Source: Sphingomonas sp. Root241
GTDB lineage: Bacteria > Pseudomonadota > Alphaproteobacteria > Sphingomonadales > Sphingomonadaceae
Direction: 5' to 3'
NCBI RefSeq assembly: GCF_001428865.1
Contig: NZ_LMIV01000002.1
Location: 938,903-1,002,902 of the forward strand
Length of the DNA stretch: 64,000 nt
In this document: positions 24,172-33,482 of the stretch, in pieces
Position numbering within the stretch: position 1 is the stretch's first letter
How the letters are laid out: each line of letters begins with the position of its first letter
Notes under the pieces: generated by a model
Database searches by the model: none
Told to the model about the DNA's origin: nothing
The model's input: the letters and a program-made list of their open reading frames with translations, nothing else
Made by a program: the position numbers and the translations under genes

Positions 24172-26040
24172 TTACTTCGCGCCGAGGAAGTAGGACGTGT
24201 GCGGAGGCTGGTTGTACGCGGTGTTCTGCCATGCCACACCCAGGCGATAGACCGGATCGTGCATCAGCGTCACGATGCGTTCGCTGGTGGGGATCGGCGT
24301 TTCGTAGATGCGCAGTTCGGTGCTGTCCGCGCTCGGCACCACCAGCTCCTCGCGCCAGTCGCCGAGGATGTCGGCCGAGAGCGACGGGTTCGCCTTGGTG
24401 CCATTGTTTGAGACCACGCCCGGCGGATCGAGCAGCAATTGCTCGCTCGATGTGTTCCAGTCCCATTTGGTGATCTTCTTGCCGTCGAGCAGCTCGCGCA
24501 GGCGATCGCCGTCCCACCAGATGCCGAAATTGGCCGCGCGGGGATGCCCGCCGGGAATGACATTCCCCTTCACGTCGTAGAGCTCGCGCGAATTGCTCGC
24601 CCACGCCTCGGCGCCGGGGTGGCGCGGGTCGATGTCGATCGCGATGCCGCGGCCGGTATCCTTGTCGGCGGGAGTCGACCAGAGGATCGCGCCGGTGCGT
24701 GCGTCGAGCATCGCCGCGCCGCGGTTGCCGCTCATCCGCATGGTCTCGTGGACGCCGAACTTCTCGAGCCCGGGATGCGTCGGGTCGAGATCGGACAAGT
24801 GCATCGCATCGCCGTGCCCCAGCCCCGACGACCATAGCCCCTTGCCGTTGTCGTCTATCACCATCGATCCGTAGAAGACCTCGTCGCGGCCGTCGCCGTC
24901 GACATCGGCGACCGAGAGCTGGTGGTTGCCCTGGCCGCCGAACTTCTCGTTGCCCGGCGTCGCGCTGTCGAACAGCCAGCGCATGCCGAGCTTGCCGTTC
25001 CGGTAATCCCAGGCGGCGATCGTCGAGCGGGCATAATAACCGCGCCCGAAGACGAGGCTCGGCCGGTGCCCGTCGAGATAGGCGACGCCCGCGAGATAGC
25101 GCTCGGAGCGATTGCCGTACCCGTCGCCCCAGGTCGCCTTCATCTGGTCGTAGGTCGGGTTGTCGCCGCTCGGATCGCGCGCCGGGGCGTAAGGCGCGGA
25201 GGCGAGCGCGCGGCCGGTGAGCCCATCGAACACGGTGAGATATTCGGGCCCCTTGAGGATGCGGCCCTTGAGCTCGGAGACCTTCTTGCCGTCGGGCAGA
25301 ACCTTGGCGCCGGTGCGGTCGTCGATGTCGACTTCGCCCTCGCGGCTGGTCCAGCTGGCGTGGGGGTCGCCGAGCGTCCGGTTGGTACCGTCGACAGTAC
25401 CGTCGGCGGTCTTCATCGCGATCTCGGCCTTGCCGTCGCCGTCGAGGTCATAGACCATGAACTGGGTGTAATGCGCGCCCGAACGGATGTTGGGCCCGAG
25501 ATTGATCCGCCACAGCTTCTTGCCTTCAAGCGTATAGGCGTCGATCAGCGTCGCCCCGGTATGGCCCGAAAAGGCATTGTCCTTGGCGATCGATGGATAC
25601 CATTTGACGATCAGCTCGTACCGCCCGTCGCCGTCGAGATCGCCGACCGAGGCATCGTTGGCCGTGTAGCTATATGTCTCGCCGTCAGGGGTGCGGCCGT
25701 CGGCGGGCTTGTCGAGTGGGATCGGCAGATAGCCGTTCGCCCAGACGGTTGTGCCGGCGTCGCGCGCGGCGAGCGCATAATGCGAGGCGGCGGTGCCGCT
25801 CCTGTCGAGATAGCTCGTCGCCTGCTGGCCGCTCACTCGCGCGATCACCTTGCCGTCGCGATACAGCGTGAAGCGCGCGCCTTTGGCGTCGGTCGCGAGC
25901 AGCCGCCACGAGACATGGTTGCCACCGCCCGCCGCCGGGACAGCGACCAGTCCGCGATCGAGCCGCTCGACCTGCCGCCCCGCGAAGATCGGCGCCGCTT
26001 GCGCAGGAACTGCGGACGCAATGATGAGTGCCACCAGCAT
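24172..26040 (-). CDS. PL11 rhamnogalacturonan lyase, exported
   Basis: A 622-residue PL11 enzyme (YesW/YesX family) that splits the GalA-Rha backbone of RG-I by beta-elimination, leaving an unsaturated galacturonyl end. A signal peptide (MLVALIIASAVPAQAAP) is followed by the small Ig-like domain (to about 115) and an eight-bladed propeller with many Ca-binding DxDGDG loops: GDLDGDGRYELIVKWYPS, YDLDGDGKAEIAMKTADGT and VADVDGDGRDEVFYGSM. Also characteristic are SGHTGATLIDAY and LGDWREELVVPSADS. It heads the unit with the esterase and GH28. GH105 in the next unit would process its products. SD GGGGAGAGG precedes ATG 26040. Confidence 0.95.
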   Translation of the reverse strand: MLVALIIASAVPAQAAPIFAGRQVERLDRGLVAVPAAGGGNHVSWRLLATDAKGARFTLYRDGKVIARVSGQQATSYLDRSGTAASHYALAARDAGTTVWANGYLPIPLDKPADGRTPDGETYSYTANDASVGDLDGDGRYELIVKWYPSIAKDNAFSGHTGATLIDAYTLEGKKLWRINLGPNIRSGAHYTQFMVYDLDGDGKAEIAMKTADGTVDGTNRTLGDPHASWTSREGEVDIDDRTGAKVLPDGKKVSELKGRILKGPEYLTVFDGLTGRALASAPYAPARDPSGDNPTYDQMKATWGDGYGNRSERYLAGVAYLDGHRPSLVFGRGYYARSTIAAWDYRNGKLGMRWLFDSATPGNEKFGGQGNHQLSVADVDGDGRDEVFYGSMVIDDNGKGLWSSGLGHGDAMHLSDLDPTHPGLEKFGVHETMRMSGNRGAAMLDARTGAILWSTPADKDTGRGIAIDIDPRHPGAEAWASNSRELYDVKGNVIPGGHPRAANFGIWWDGDRLRELLDGKKITKWDWNTSSEQLLLDPPGVVSNNGTKANPSLSADILGDWREELVVPSADSTELRIYETPIPTSERIVTLMHDPVYRLGVAWQNTAYNQPPHTSYFLGAK

Positions 26041-26155
26041 GAAACCTCTCCCCGATTTGTTTTGCGGCGAAGCTGCTCCGGGTGGCGAGCGGAGTCAATC
26101 GATTCCCAACTAATGGCACGATGATTTACATTTCGGGATTATGTCCATACGCAAA

Positions 26156-26185
26156 GCGGGCCGCGATCCCCCGATCGCGGCCCGC
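26156..26185 (-). terminator. Strong hairpin, likely terminator of TonB receptor gene
   Basis: A perfect 13-bp stem (gcgggccgcgatc / gatcgcggcccgc) with a CCCC loop. Reading the minus strand away from the receptor gene, the stem is followed by CTTTGCG. It lies about 215 bp past the receptor stop and upstream of PL11, so it would insulate the two units. Confidence 0.6.
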
Positions 26186-26238
26186 TTCTTCGGTGATGAA
26201 AGGAAGCGGACCATCGCGCACGACGCTTCAGCAAACTG

Positions 26239-26384
26239 CCTCCCCTCCCTGCAAGGGAGGGGCAGGGGGTGGGTGCGAGCGCAGCGAGCCCATCGAGCAG
26301 CTCGGAAAAGAAGGAAAGACCGGGCATCGAGCCCGGCCTTTCCTTACCCACCCCCTAGCCCCTCCCTAAAAGGGAGGGGAGGAG
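26239..26384. repeat. Composite palindromic repeat (second copy of the 12889-13040 type)
   Basis: Outer inverted arms with cccctccct hairpins (26239-26276 and 26346-26384) enclose a central 15-bp hairpin aaggaaagaccgggc / gcccggcctttcctt (26311-26345). Layout and central TCGGGC/CCGGGC-atcga-GCCC motif match 12889-13040. It directly follows the TonB receptor stop at 26402, so it may add to termination. Confidence 0.85.
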
Positions 26385-26401
26385 TTGAATGTCGATTCGC
26401 C

Positions 26402-29401
26402 TCAGAACTGGAAGTTCACGCCGAAGTTGAACGTCCGTCCGATCCGGGTCTGGAACAGCGTGTCCTTGCGCTGGCTGTCGATATAGAGGTTGTTGCGCTC
26501 GTCGGTGAGGTTCTGCGCCTCCAGGATCACTTTGATGTTGTCGGTGATCGCATAGGAGGCCGATGCGTCGACGAACAGGTTCGGCGAATTGCCCTGCAGA
26601 TCGCTGCCTGCCGAGGCGGGAATGCCGCGGATGTAGCGATCGCGATAGCTGGCCGTCCCGCGGATGCTGAACTTGCTGTCCTCGTAGAAGAGCGTGCCGC
26701 TGGCGGTGTTCTTCGAAAGGCCGATCAGGTCCGCGGTGGTGGTCACCGTCGGCACGCCGTTCACGCTCGCCAGCACGTACTGGATCGTTGAGGTGACATG
26801 CGTGTAGTTCGCCAGCACGCCGAAATTACCGAGGAAGCCCGGCAGGAAGTCGAGCTGGACCTGCGCATTGACTTCGAAACCCTCGAGCGGACCGCCCGGC
26901 GTGTTCACCGGCTGGCCGATCGTGAAGATCTCGGTCGGCGCAGTATTGGTGCCGGTGAGCAGCTCCACCGGGAGCCCCAGTTGGTTGAACGGGATCTGGC
27001 TGGTGACGCGCTGGACGAAGCTTTTGATGTCCTTCTTGAAATAGGCGACCGACAACAGCGAACCCGGCTTGAAATACCATTCGAGCGCGGCATCAAAGGT
27101 GTCGGCGCGGATGGGATCGAGGAACGGATTGTTGATGTTACCCGTACGCGTGGTGGCGGTGATGCCGCTGGTCGGTGCGAGCTGGCCGAGCTCCGGACGC
27201 GCCATGACCTTCGCGGCCGACAGACGCAGGATCAGATTTTCCACCGGTTCGATCGCGACGTTGCCCGAGGGCAGCCAATCGTCATAGCCGCGCAGCACCT
27301 GGCCATATTGGCCGCGCAGATTGGTGGGCGTGGACCCCGCCGGGGCCGACACCGAGATATAACCTGCCGCGAGCATGTCGGTGCGGACATAACGCACGCC
27401 GATGTCGCCGCGGATCTTCACCGGGAGCTGGTCCTCGGTGTTGAACGTGGTCATCACATAGGCGCTCTTGACCTCCTCGCGGATCCGCGAGGCGCCGGCG
27501 CCGCATTCGGTGCGGCAGAAGCGTACCGAATCGAAGTCGAACACGCCGTCCCATTTGTCGGGATCGATCGCGGCCCAGCTCGCCGGCGCGCCGCGGCCGA
27601 ACAGCTCGTCGAGCCCGCTGATCTGGCGCGTGATGCTGGCAAGCGACGTCCCCGCGGGCAGCGGCCGGACGATCGTGTCGGCGGTGTACGGGCTGGAGTT
27701 GTACGCATTATAATCGCTGCGACGGAACTGCGCGCCGATCTTGAGCTTGAGGCCCTGGTCGATGTCCCAGTCGGTGTTCACCTCGGCGGTGAGGTTGTCG
27801 GTCTGGTTCTTCGACGGCTTGCCCTGGAAGCTGAACCCGCCCAGCACCGTCCCGTCGGCGAGGGCCGGCGCATAGGTGAAGTTCGCCGGATTGGCGACGT
27901 CGAAGCCGAAGCCGATGATCGGAGTCGCCTCGCCGTCGCGGAAATCGACCGAGAAATTATCGGTGTCGATCGCGTCCATGAAGGTCTGGAAGCGCTTCGG
28001 CCCCCACCAGACCGACTGGTTGATCCCGAACAGCGCCGTCATCTCGAAGCTGTCGGAAAAGCGGTGACGGAAGTTCAGATTGCCCTGCTTGAAGTCCGAA
28101 ATCCAGTGATCGACCAGCCCTTCCGAACGGACGTCGACGCCATCGAACAGGCCGTAGACCAGCGATCCCTTGTCATCGAACTGGATGTCGCGCACCGACA
28201 CCATCGGCTGGCCGTTGTTGGTGACGCTGCGTCCGAACGACAGGCCGAGGATGTAATTGTCGCGCCGCTCGACCTCGTAACGCGAATAGAGCGCGTCGAC
28301 GCTGATGTCGGTATCGTCATCGGGGGAGAACTGCAGCGTCAGCGTGCCGCCGATGCGCTTGGTGTCCTGCTCCGAATTCACGTAGCGGGGCAGGCGGGGC
28401 AGGAAGGCGCCGCTGCCCGGCGTGTTGGGTGCGTCGGCGCGACGCAGGCCTGCGACGGTATTGTAGGCGGCAAGCGTGCTGGTGCGCGGGTTGCCCGTGC
28501 TGCACAGCGTTGCCGTCGCGCCCTTGGTGCCGACCGCGGGGCTGAGCGGCGTATAGCCGATCGGCGTGCAAAAGGGCTGGAGCGCGGCCGGGCCGTTGCC
28601 GTCCGGGTCGAGGCCGTTGGTGTTGGACGCGAGGATGTCGACCGCCGAATAGCCGACCTCGCGGATGTGGCGCTTCTGATAGGCGACCGAGGCGAGCACG
28701 CCGAAGGTGCCGTCGGCGAACTGCTTCGAGACGAGCAGCGAGGCGCGCGGATCGACCTTCTTGCTGATCGTGTTGTAGACGCCGCGCACAGTCGCCGAGA
28801 GGGTGAAGTCCTTCTTGAAGTCGAGCGGCTTGGGTGCCTTGAGGTCGACGGTCGCGCCGAGAGAGCCCTCTTCGACGTCCGCGGACGTGGTCTTGCGCAC
28901 CGACAGCGCCGAGAAGATCTCGGTCGGGAAGACGTTGAAGTCGAAGCTGCGGCCCGAATTGCCGGCGCCGTAAATGTCGGAAGAACCGGTCTGCGCGGTA
29001 CCTTCCATGCCGTTGATGCGCACGCGGGTGAAGCCGGCGCCGAGGCCGCGGACCGAGATGTTGCGGCCTTCGCCGCCGTCGCCACGCGACAGCGCGACGC
29101 CGGGGACGCGCTGCATCGATTCGGCGAGGTTCGAATCCGGGAACTTGCCGATGTCCTCGGCGACGATGGAGTCGACCGCGGCGGTCTCCTCACGCTTCTG
29201 GTTGAGCGCAGTGTTGAGCGAGGCGCGGAAGCCCTGGACGACGATCTCGCCTTCGTCGGTCGTCTCCGGAGTCTGCTGCGCTGCAGGGGCGGCGGCGGGC
29301 GCGTCCTGCGCCACTGCTACCGGTGTCCACGCCAGCGCCACGGTCAGCGCCACGCCCGAAATCCCGGCGCCGCGAGCGCGCGAATATGCTGAAAGCTTCA
29401 T
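26402..29401 (-). CDS. TonB-dependent receptor for pectic oligosaccharides (first of two)
   Basis: A 999-residue outer-membrane receptor. Signal peptide about 1-32 (VALTVALAWTPVAVAQ), a TonB-box-like EGEIVVQGFRASLNTAL, the plug domain with IGKFPDSNLAESMQRVPGVAL and GRNISVRGLGAGFTRVRING, then a 22-stranded barrel ending GRTFNFGVNFQF with the terminal Phe. The ATG at 29401 has SD GGAGGGG; an upstream GTG-type start would precede the signal. No SusD-like partner is present, as expected in proteobacteria. It stands between PL11 and the CE12/rhamnose unit, so RG-I oligosaccharides are the likely cargo. Long antisense frames across it are composition artefacts. Confidence 0.93.
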   Translation of the reverse strand: MKLSAYSRARGAGISGVALTVALAWTPVAVAQDAPAAAPAAQQTPETTDEGEIVVQGFRASLNTALNQKREETAAVDSIVAEDIGKFPDSNLAESMQRVPGVALSRGDGGEGRNISVRGLGAGFTRVRINGMEGTAQTGSSDIYGAGNSGRSFDFNVFPTEIFSALSVRKTTSADVEEGSLGATVDLKAPKPLDFKKDFTLSATVRGVYNTISKKVDPRASLLVSKQFADGTFGVLASVAYQKRHIREVGYSAVDILASNTNGLDPDGNGPAALQPFCTPIGYTPLSPAVGTKGATATLCSTGNPRTSTLAAYNTVAGLRRADAPNTPGSGAFLPRLPRYVNSEQDTKRIGGTLTLQFSPDDDTDISVDALYSRYEVERRDNYILGLSFGRSVTNNGQPMVSVRDIQFDDKGSLVYGLFDGVDVRSEGLVDHWISDFKQGNLNFRHRFSDSFEMTALFGINQSVWWGPKRFQTFMDAIDTDNFSVDFRDGEATPIIGFGFDVANPANFTYAPALADGTVLGGFSFQGKPSKNQTDNLTAEVNTDWDIDQGLKLKIGAQFRRSDYNAYNSSPYTADTIVRPLPAGTSLASITRQISGLDELFGRGAPASWAAIDPDKWDGVFDFDSVRFCRTECGAGASRIREEVKSAYVMTTFNTEDQLPVKIRGDIGVRYVRTDMLAAGYISVSAPAGSTPTNLRGQYGQVLRGYDDWLPSGNVAIEPVENLILRLSAAKVMARPELGQLAPTSGITATTRTGNINNPFLDPIRADTFDAALEWYFKPGSLLSVAYFKKDIKSFVQRVTSQIPFNQLGLPVELLTGTNTAPTEIFTIGQPVNTPGGPLEGFEVNAQVQLDFLPGFLGNFGVLANYTHVTSTIQYVLASVNGVPTVTTTADLIGLSKNTASGTLFYEDSKFSIRGTASYRDRYIRGIPASAGSDLQGNSPNLFVDASASYAITDNIKVILEAQNLTDERNNLYIDSQRKDTLFQTRIGRTFNFGVNFQF

Positions 29402-29485
29402 GCTCTTCCCCTCCTCTTGTCCTGCCTGACCGCCGCGCTTTGCGCTGACGAGTCTCATTTGTTGTTCTTATTTCCCAATATATAT

Positions 29486-29531
29486 GACGTAACGAAAACG
29501 TCTCGCCAATCCCCCTTTTGGGATTAGTCCC
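29486..29531 (-). promoter_or_regulatory. Predicted promoter/operator region of TonB receptor
   Basis: Two dyads lie 85-130 bp upstream of the receptor start: GACGT-N7-ACGTC (29486-29502) and AATCCC-N6-GGGATT (29508-29525), the latter overlapping GGGA-N4-TCCC (29520-29531). On the minus strand TTGGCG and the AT-rich TATATAT stretch flank the first dyad with about 19 bp between, so it may be an operator within a promoter. The region 29532-29668 shows nothing else. Confidence 0.35.
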
Positions 29532-29668
29532 TGCGCTGTGGGCTTTTGGTCACACTCCAGACACAGGTCGCCGCAGCCGATGCTGTGCGAGATGTCCACC
29601 GGTGTCAATAATCGGCGACGGGCATGCTGCCGGGGTGCGGCAGGATGTGCGGCGCTCGGCTATTTATC

Positions 29669-30457
29669 TCAGTGGCAGGCGAAGTTGCCCAGCGGCTTGG
29701 TGCGGGTGAGGTCGGGGCGTTCGGGGAGCACTTTTTCGGCCACGGGTATCTTCAGGCCCTTGAGCTCCTGCGCGACCAGATTGGCCATCGCCCGGGCGCC
29801 GAGTTCGCTGAAATGCGTGTCGTCGGCGATGCCGTTCGGGAAGGCGGAGAGTTTGTCGGCGGGCGTGTAATGGAGGTAATATTTCTTCGATCCCGCCTCG
29901 CCCGCGCTGCTGACGAAATCGAGCGAGCGCGCCTCGAGGTCGATCAGCGGCGTGTTGGTGGTGACCACCAGCTCGCGCTCCACCTGCGAGTAGGCGGCGA
30001 AATCGGCCTTGGCGCGGGCGCCGTCGAACGAGCGGCGGGCAGGAGGCGTGACCAGCACGGGGATCAAGCCGCGGCCGCGCGATTCCCAGATCATGCGGAG
30101 GAGGTTGTCGCGATAGAGCGTTGCGGCGGGCGCATAGCGCTCGGGGCGCGAAACGCTCGCGTCATTGTGGCCGAACTGGATCAGCACGACGTCCCCGGGC
30201 TTGGATTCGGCGAGCAGCGCGTCCCATTTTCCTTCGGAAATGAAGGTGCGGGTACTACGCCCGCCGACGGCACGGTTGATCACCTCGACATCGGGCTGGA
30301 GGCCGCATTTGAGCATCATGCCCCAGCCGGTCTGCGGATATTTGTCCGCACCATAGTTCGCGGCGGTCGAATCGCTCGCGATCAGGATGCGTTGCTGGGC
30401 CTGGGCGGGGAGGGCCATGGCGAGCAGTGCCGCGCCGGCGGCGAGCAGCATCCTCAT
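29669..30457 (-). CDS. Rhamnogalacturonan acetylesterase (CE12), exported
   Basis: A 262-residue SGNH esterase with a clean signal peptide (MRMLLAAGAALLAMALPAQA). Blocks: ILIASDSTAANYG (Ser), NRAVGGRSTRTF (Gly), DVVLIQFGHNDAS (Asn) and NGIADDTHFSELGARAM (Asp/His), which is the CE12 RG-acetylesterase pattern. It is co-transcribed with rhamnose 1-dehydrogenase: its ATG overlaps that gene's TGA by four bases (ATGA). Pairing an exported deacetylase with cytosolic rhamnose catabolism supports RG-I as substrate. Confidence 0.93.
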   Translation of the reverse strand: MRMLLAAGAALLAMALPAQAQQRILIASDSTAANYGADKYPQTGWGMMLKCGLQPDVEVINRAVGGRSTRTFISEGKWDALLAESKPGDVVLIQFGHNDASVSRPERYAPAATLYRDNLLRMIWESRGRGLIPVLVTPPARRSFDGARAKADFAAYSQVERELVVTTNTPLIDLEARSLDFVSSAGEAGSKKYYLHYTPADKLSAFPNGIADDTHFSELGARAMANLVAQELKGLKIPVAEKVLPERPDLTRTKPLGNFACH

Positions 30458-31218
30458 TGCAGGTTCACGAACGCGCCGCCGTCGACCAGCAAGGCCGCGC
30501 CGGTGACATAGGCCGCCATGTCGGAGGCGAGGAATATGATCGGGCCGGCGAGATCCTCGGCCTGGCCCAACCGGCCGAGCGGGATGCGCCCTTCCATGTA
30601 CTTGCGCTTCTCCTCGTCGGCGAGGTCGTCCTTGTTGATCTCGGTGAGGATCGTGCCCGGCAACACCGAATTGCAGCGGATATTATGCTTGCCGAGCGCG
30701 ATCGCAGTCGACTGCATCAGCGAATGGAGCCCCGCCTTGGTCGGCGTGTAGTGCGTCTGATATTCGCCGCCGACCAAGGCCGAGATCGACGAGACCGCGA
30801 TCAGCGCGCCGCCATGGCCCTGCCGCACCATCTGGTTCGCTGCCGCCTGGCACATGAAATAGCCGCCGAGCAGATTGACCTGCATCGTGCGCTGGACCGT
30901 CTCGACCGGCATGTCGAGGAAGGAGTGGAAGGGGCAGATGCCGGCGTTGGAGACCATCACGTCGATCTTGCCGAAGGCCTCGACCGCTTTCGCCACGAAC
31001 TCGGTCGCGGTCTCGGGCGCGGCGACGTCGCCCTTCACGGCCAGCCCGCGCTGGCCGGCGGTCTCGATCTCGGCAACGCAGGCCGCGGCGTCGTCGTCGC
31101 GGCTGTGATAATTGATCACCACGTCCGCGCCGGCCTTCGCCGCGCCCACCGCGGCGGCACGGCCGATGCCCGTCGATGCGCCCGTGACGAGCACGGTCTT
31201 GCCTTCCAACAACTTCAC
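30454..31218 (-). CDS. Short-chain dehydrogenase, predicted L-rhamnose 1-dehydrogenase
   Basis: A 254-residue SDR. Cofactor motif VLVTGASTGIGRAAAVGAA, NAG at VMVSNAGICPF, catalytic Ser in AVSSISALVGG and YxxxK in THYTPTKAGLHS. By its place in a complete non-phosphorylative rhamnose cluster it is predicted to oxidise L-rhamnose to L-rhamnono-lactone with NAD(P)+, like LRA1 of Sphingomonas sp. SKA58. The start is GTG at 31218 with SD AGGAGAGG. It lies 15 bp after the IclR gene and is coupled to CE12. SDR family is certain; the substrate is inferred from neighbours. Confidence 0.82.
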   Translation of the reverse strand: MKLLEGKTVLVTGASTGIGRAAAVGAAKAGADVVINYHSRDDDAAACVAEIETAGQRGLAVKGDVAAPETATEFVAKAVEAFGKIDVMVSNAGICPFHSFLDMPVETVQRTMQVNLLGGYFMCQAAANQMVRQGHGGALIAVSSISALVGGEYQTHYTPTKAGLHSLMQSTAIALGKHNIRCNSVLPGTILTEINKDDLADEEKRKYMEGRIPLGRLGQAEDLAGPIIFLASDMAAYVTGAALLVDGGAFVNLQ

Positions 31219-31233
31219 TAGCCTCTCCTGATG

Positions 31234-32064
31234 CTATCTTCGTGCGCGGCGCGGCGGGCGCACATCGGGGCTCCAGCCCAGATCGGTGCTGATCTTCTGC
31301 GCGGTCTCGCGGACCTCGGAGCTCAGTGCCGCCATCCGCTCGTCGTCCATATATTGCGCGGCGCTCGATACGCTGATCGCCGCGACGATCTTGCCGGAAA
31401 CGTCGCGCACCGGGGCGGCGACGCAGCGGATCTGGTCCTCATTCTCCTCGAGGTCGTAGGCGTGGCCGGCCTCGGCATAGCCGCGCATCCGCTCGAACCA
31501 AAGTTCGCGGTTCGCACGCGGCGCGCCATGCGCCTGGTCGGCCTCGAACAGCCGCGTCCATTCGGCTTCGCTGCCGTCGACGAGCAATGCCTTGCCGAGC
31601 CCGGTCGACGTGAGCGGCTGGCGATCGCCGATCCGGCTCGAAATCTCGACGCGGCGGCGGCCCGGGATCTTGTCGAGATAGAGCGCGAGGTCGCCGTCCA
31701 TCCGCCCGAGATGCACCGTGTCCTCGGAAGCCGCAGCGAGCTCTTCCATCCGCGGGCGGGCGATCTGGACGATGTCGGCCTGGCTCTGCGCGAGAAAGCC
31801 GAGCTGAATCAGTTTGGGGCCGAGCTGATAGCCGTCGCGCGGCAGATAGGTGAGGAAGCCGCGATCGATCAGCGCATTGGCGAGACGGTGCGTGGTCGAG
31901 CGGGTGAGCCCCATCCGCGCCGACAGCTCGGCGAGTTTGATCGGGCCGTCGATCACCTTGTCGAGCATGTCGAGCCCACGGATCAGCGTCTGGCTGCCCT
32001 GTACCTTGGGGCCCGCTTTCTTCTCGGTCGTTTCCGATTCAGCGTTTGACGTGTCGCGTCTCAT
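31234..32064 (-). CDS. IclR-family transcriptional regulator, probable rhamnose/RG regulator
   Basis: A 276-residue IclR protein. The winged helix-turn-helix spans about residues 25-85 (TLIRGLDMLDKVIDG, LSARMGLTRSTTHRLANALI), and the effector domain follows with DGYQLGPKLIQLGFLAQ, LTSTGLGKALL and the late CVAAPVRDVSGKIVAAISVS. It heads the minus-strand unit iclR-dehydrogenase-CE12 and is divergent from rhamnonate dehydratase, the usual place for a local regulator. Probable effector: an intermediate such as rhamnonate or ketodeoxyrhamnonate. A CACAT-N6-ATGTG dyad lies between the divergent units. Confidence 0.9.
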   Translation of the reverse strand: MRRDTSNAESETTEKKAGPKVQGSQTLIRGLDMLDKVIDGPIKLAELSARMGLTRSTTHRLANALIDRGFLTYLPRDGYQLGPKLIQLGFLAQSQADIVQIARPRMEELAAASEDTVHLGRMDGDLALYLDKIPGRRRVEISSRIGDRQPLTSTGLGKALLVDGSEAEWTRLFEADQAHGAPRANRELWFERMRGYAEAGHAYDLEENEDQIRCVAAPVRDVSGKIVAAISVSSAAQYMDDERMAALSSEVRETAQKISTDLGWSPDVRPPRRARR

Positions 32065-32179
32065 CTCGTAACATCCTATCCCATAAAGTGAGAAAGTAAA
32101 GCATCAGGAGGGGTGCGAAGCGGCGGAGCATTTCGGCACCCGCCAGACCCATTCAGTCAGGCATAGCGGCGCGACGTAT

Positions 32180-32195
32180 CACATGATGGTATGTG
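32180..32195. promoter_or_regulatory. Inverted repeat between iclR and rhamnonate dehydratase genes
   Basis: CACAT-gatggt-ATGTG is a perfect 5-bp-arm dyad in the 205-bp divergent intergenic region (32065-32269), a candidate IclR operator. Further AT-rich material (tcccataaagtgagaaagtaaa, two parts, 32079-32100) lies next to the iclR start and may be its promoter. No repeat element is present in this gap. Confidence 0.4.
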
Positions 32196-32269
32196 TTGTC
32201 CGCAGTTTTTCACATTATCAGGCGACGTGCCCAGATGTGGTACGTTTGCCGCAAAAGGGATCAGAAGAC

Positions 32270-33466
32270 GTGGCGGCAGCCGGCCTTTCGAAGATCAAGC
32301 ACGTCCGCGCGTTCACCGTCCGCGGCGGCGGTGCCGATTATCACGATCAGGGCGAAGGCCATTGGATCGATGACCACATCGCCACGCCGATGGCGCGCTA
32401 TCCCGAATATCGCCAGTCGCGCCAGAGCTTCGGGATCAATGTGCTCGGCACGCTGATCGTCGAAATCGAAGCCGAGGACGGTACGATCGGCTTCGCGGTG
32501 ACCACCGGCGGCGAGCCTGCCGCCTTCATCGTCGAGAAGCATCTCGCGCGCTTCCTCGAGGGCCGCAGCCCGACCGAATATGAGAAGATCTGGGACCAGA
32601 TGTACTTCTCGACGCAATATTACGGCCGCAAGGGGCTGGTGGTGAACGCCATCTCGGGAGTCGACCTCGCGCTCTGGGACTTGCTCGGCAAGCTGCGCGG
32701 CGAGCCGGTCTATCAGATGCTCGGCGGCGCGGTGCGCGACGAGCTACAATTCTACGCGACCGGCGCGCGGCCCGATGTGGCCAAGGAACTCGGCTTCATC
32801 GGCGGCAAGCTGCCGCTGCATCATGGCCCCGCCGAAGGGCTGGAAGGCCTTCACAAGAACATCGCCGAGCTCGCCGAGATGCGAGCCCGTGTCGGCGACG
32901 ATTTCTGGCTGATGCTCGATTGCTGGATGAGCCTCGATCTCGATTACGCCACGCGGCTCGCGCACCGGGCGTACGAGGAGTGCGGGCTCAAATGGATCGA
33001 GGAGGCGCTGAGCCCCGACGATTACTGGGCTTATGCCGCATTGAAGAAGAACGCCCCCAAGGGCCTGCTCGTCACCACCGGCGAACACGAGGCGACCCGC
33101 TGGGGCTTCCGCATGCTGATGGACATGGAATGCTGCGACATCATACAGCCCGATGTGGGCTGGTGCGGCGGCGTCACCGAATTGATCAAGATCGCCGCTT
33201 ATGCCGACAGCAAGGGCGTGCTGATGATCCCGCACGGCTCGTCGGTGTACAGTTACCACTTCGTGATCACCCGGCATAACAGCCCGTTCGCCGAGTTCCT
33301 GATGATGCATCCCGGGCCGACCGAAGTCGTGCCCATGTTCCACCCGCAATTGATCGGCGAGCCGGTGCCCGTGAACGGGCGCCTGCACGTGAGCGCGCTC
33401 GACACGCCCGGCTTCGGGGTCGAGCTCAATCGCGATTTGCCGATGCACCGCCCCTACACGCATTGA
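32270..33466 (+). CDS. rhmD: L-rhamnonate dehydratase
   Basis: A 398-residue enolase-superfamily enzyme that dehydrates L-rhamnonate to 2-keto-3-deoxy-L-rhamnonate. It follows E. coli RhmD closely along its length: [80 protein letters not shown], metal ligands in [19 protein letters not shown] and TGEHEAT, and [13 protein letters not shown]. Start chosen at GTG 32270 because AAGGGA lies nine bases upstream and E. coli RhmD begins at the same place (KIKHVRAF). An ATG at 32183 is in frame but would put the operator-like dyad inside the gene. Confidence 0.95.
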   Translation: MAAAGLSKIKHVRAFTVRGGGADYHDQGEGHWIDDHIATPMARYPEYRQSRQSFGINVLGTLIVEIEAEDGTIGFAVTTGGEPAAFIVEKHLARFLEGRSPTEYEKIWDQMYFSTQYYGRKGLVVNAISGVDLALWDLLGKLRGEPVYQMLGGAVRDELQFYATGARPDVAKELGFIGGKLPLHHGPAEGLEGLHKNIAELAEMRARVGDDFWLMLDCWMSLDLDYATRLAHRAYEECGLKWIEEALSPDDYWAYAALKKNAPKGLLVTTGEHEATRWGFRMLMDMECCDIIQPDVGWCGGVTELIKIAAYADSKGVLMIPHGSSVYSYHFVITRHNSPFAEFLMMHPGPTEVVPMFHPQLIGEPVPVNGRLHVSALDTPGFGVELNRDLPMHRPYTH

Positions 33467-33482
33467 GAACGAGAGACCCGAT

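Larger units (their letters stand above)
26041..26401. other. Intergenic region between PL11 and TonB receptor
   Basis: No coding frame is convincing here. It holds, from left to right, PL11 leader sequence with a GGGATTATGTCC near-dyad at 26135-26145 (candidate control site), a strong hairpin at 26156-26185 and a composite palindromic repeat at 26239-26384. Confidence 0.6.

Noticed and set aside
23069..24835. Several 70-225 codon frames inside the PL11 and esterase genes
   Set aside because: All are in alternate frames of well-supported genes and lack ribosome sites or domain features.
26798..29392. Very long open frame (about 860 codons) on the plus strand opposite the first TonB receptor
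   Set aside because: Composition artefact of a GC-rich gene: the translation has no domain logic, and the receptor on the other strand has signal peptide, plug and barrel features.
32183..32269. Longer N-terminus for rhamnonate dehydratase from ATG 32183
   Set aside because: The extra residues have no counterpart in E. coli RhmD, no ribosome site precedes the ATG, and it would bury the CACAT/ATGTG dyad; GTG 32270 fits better.
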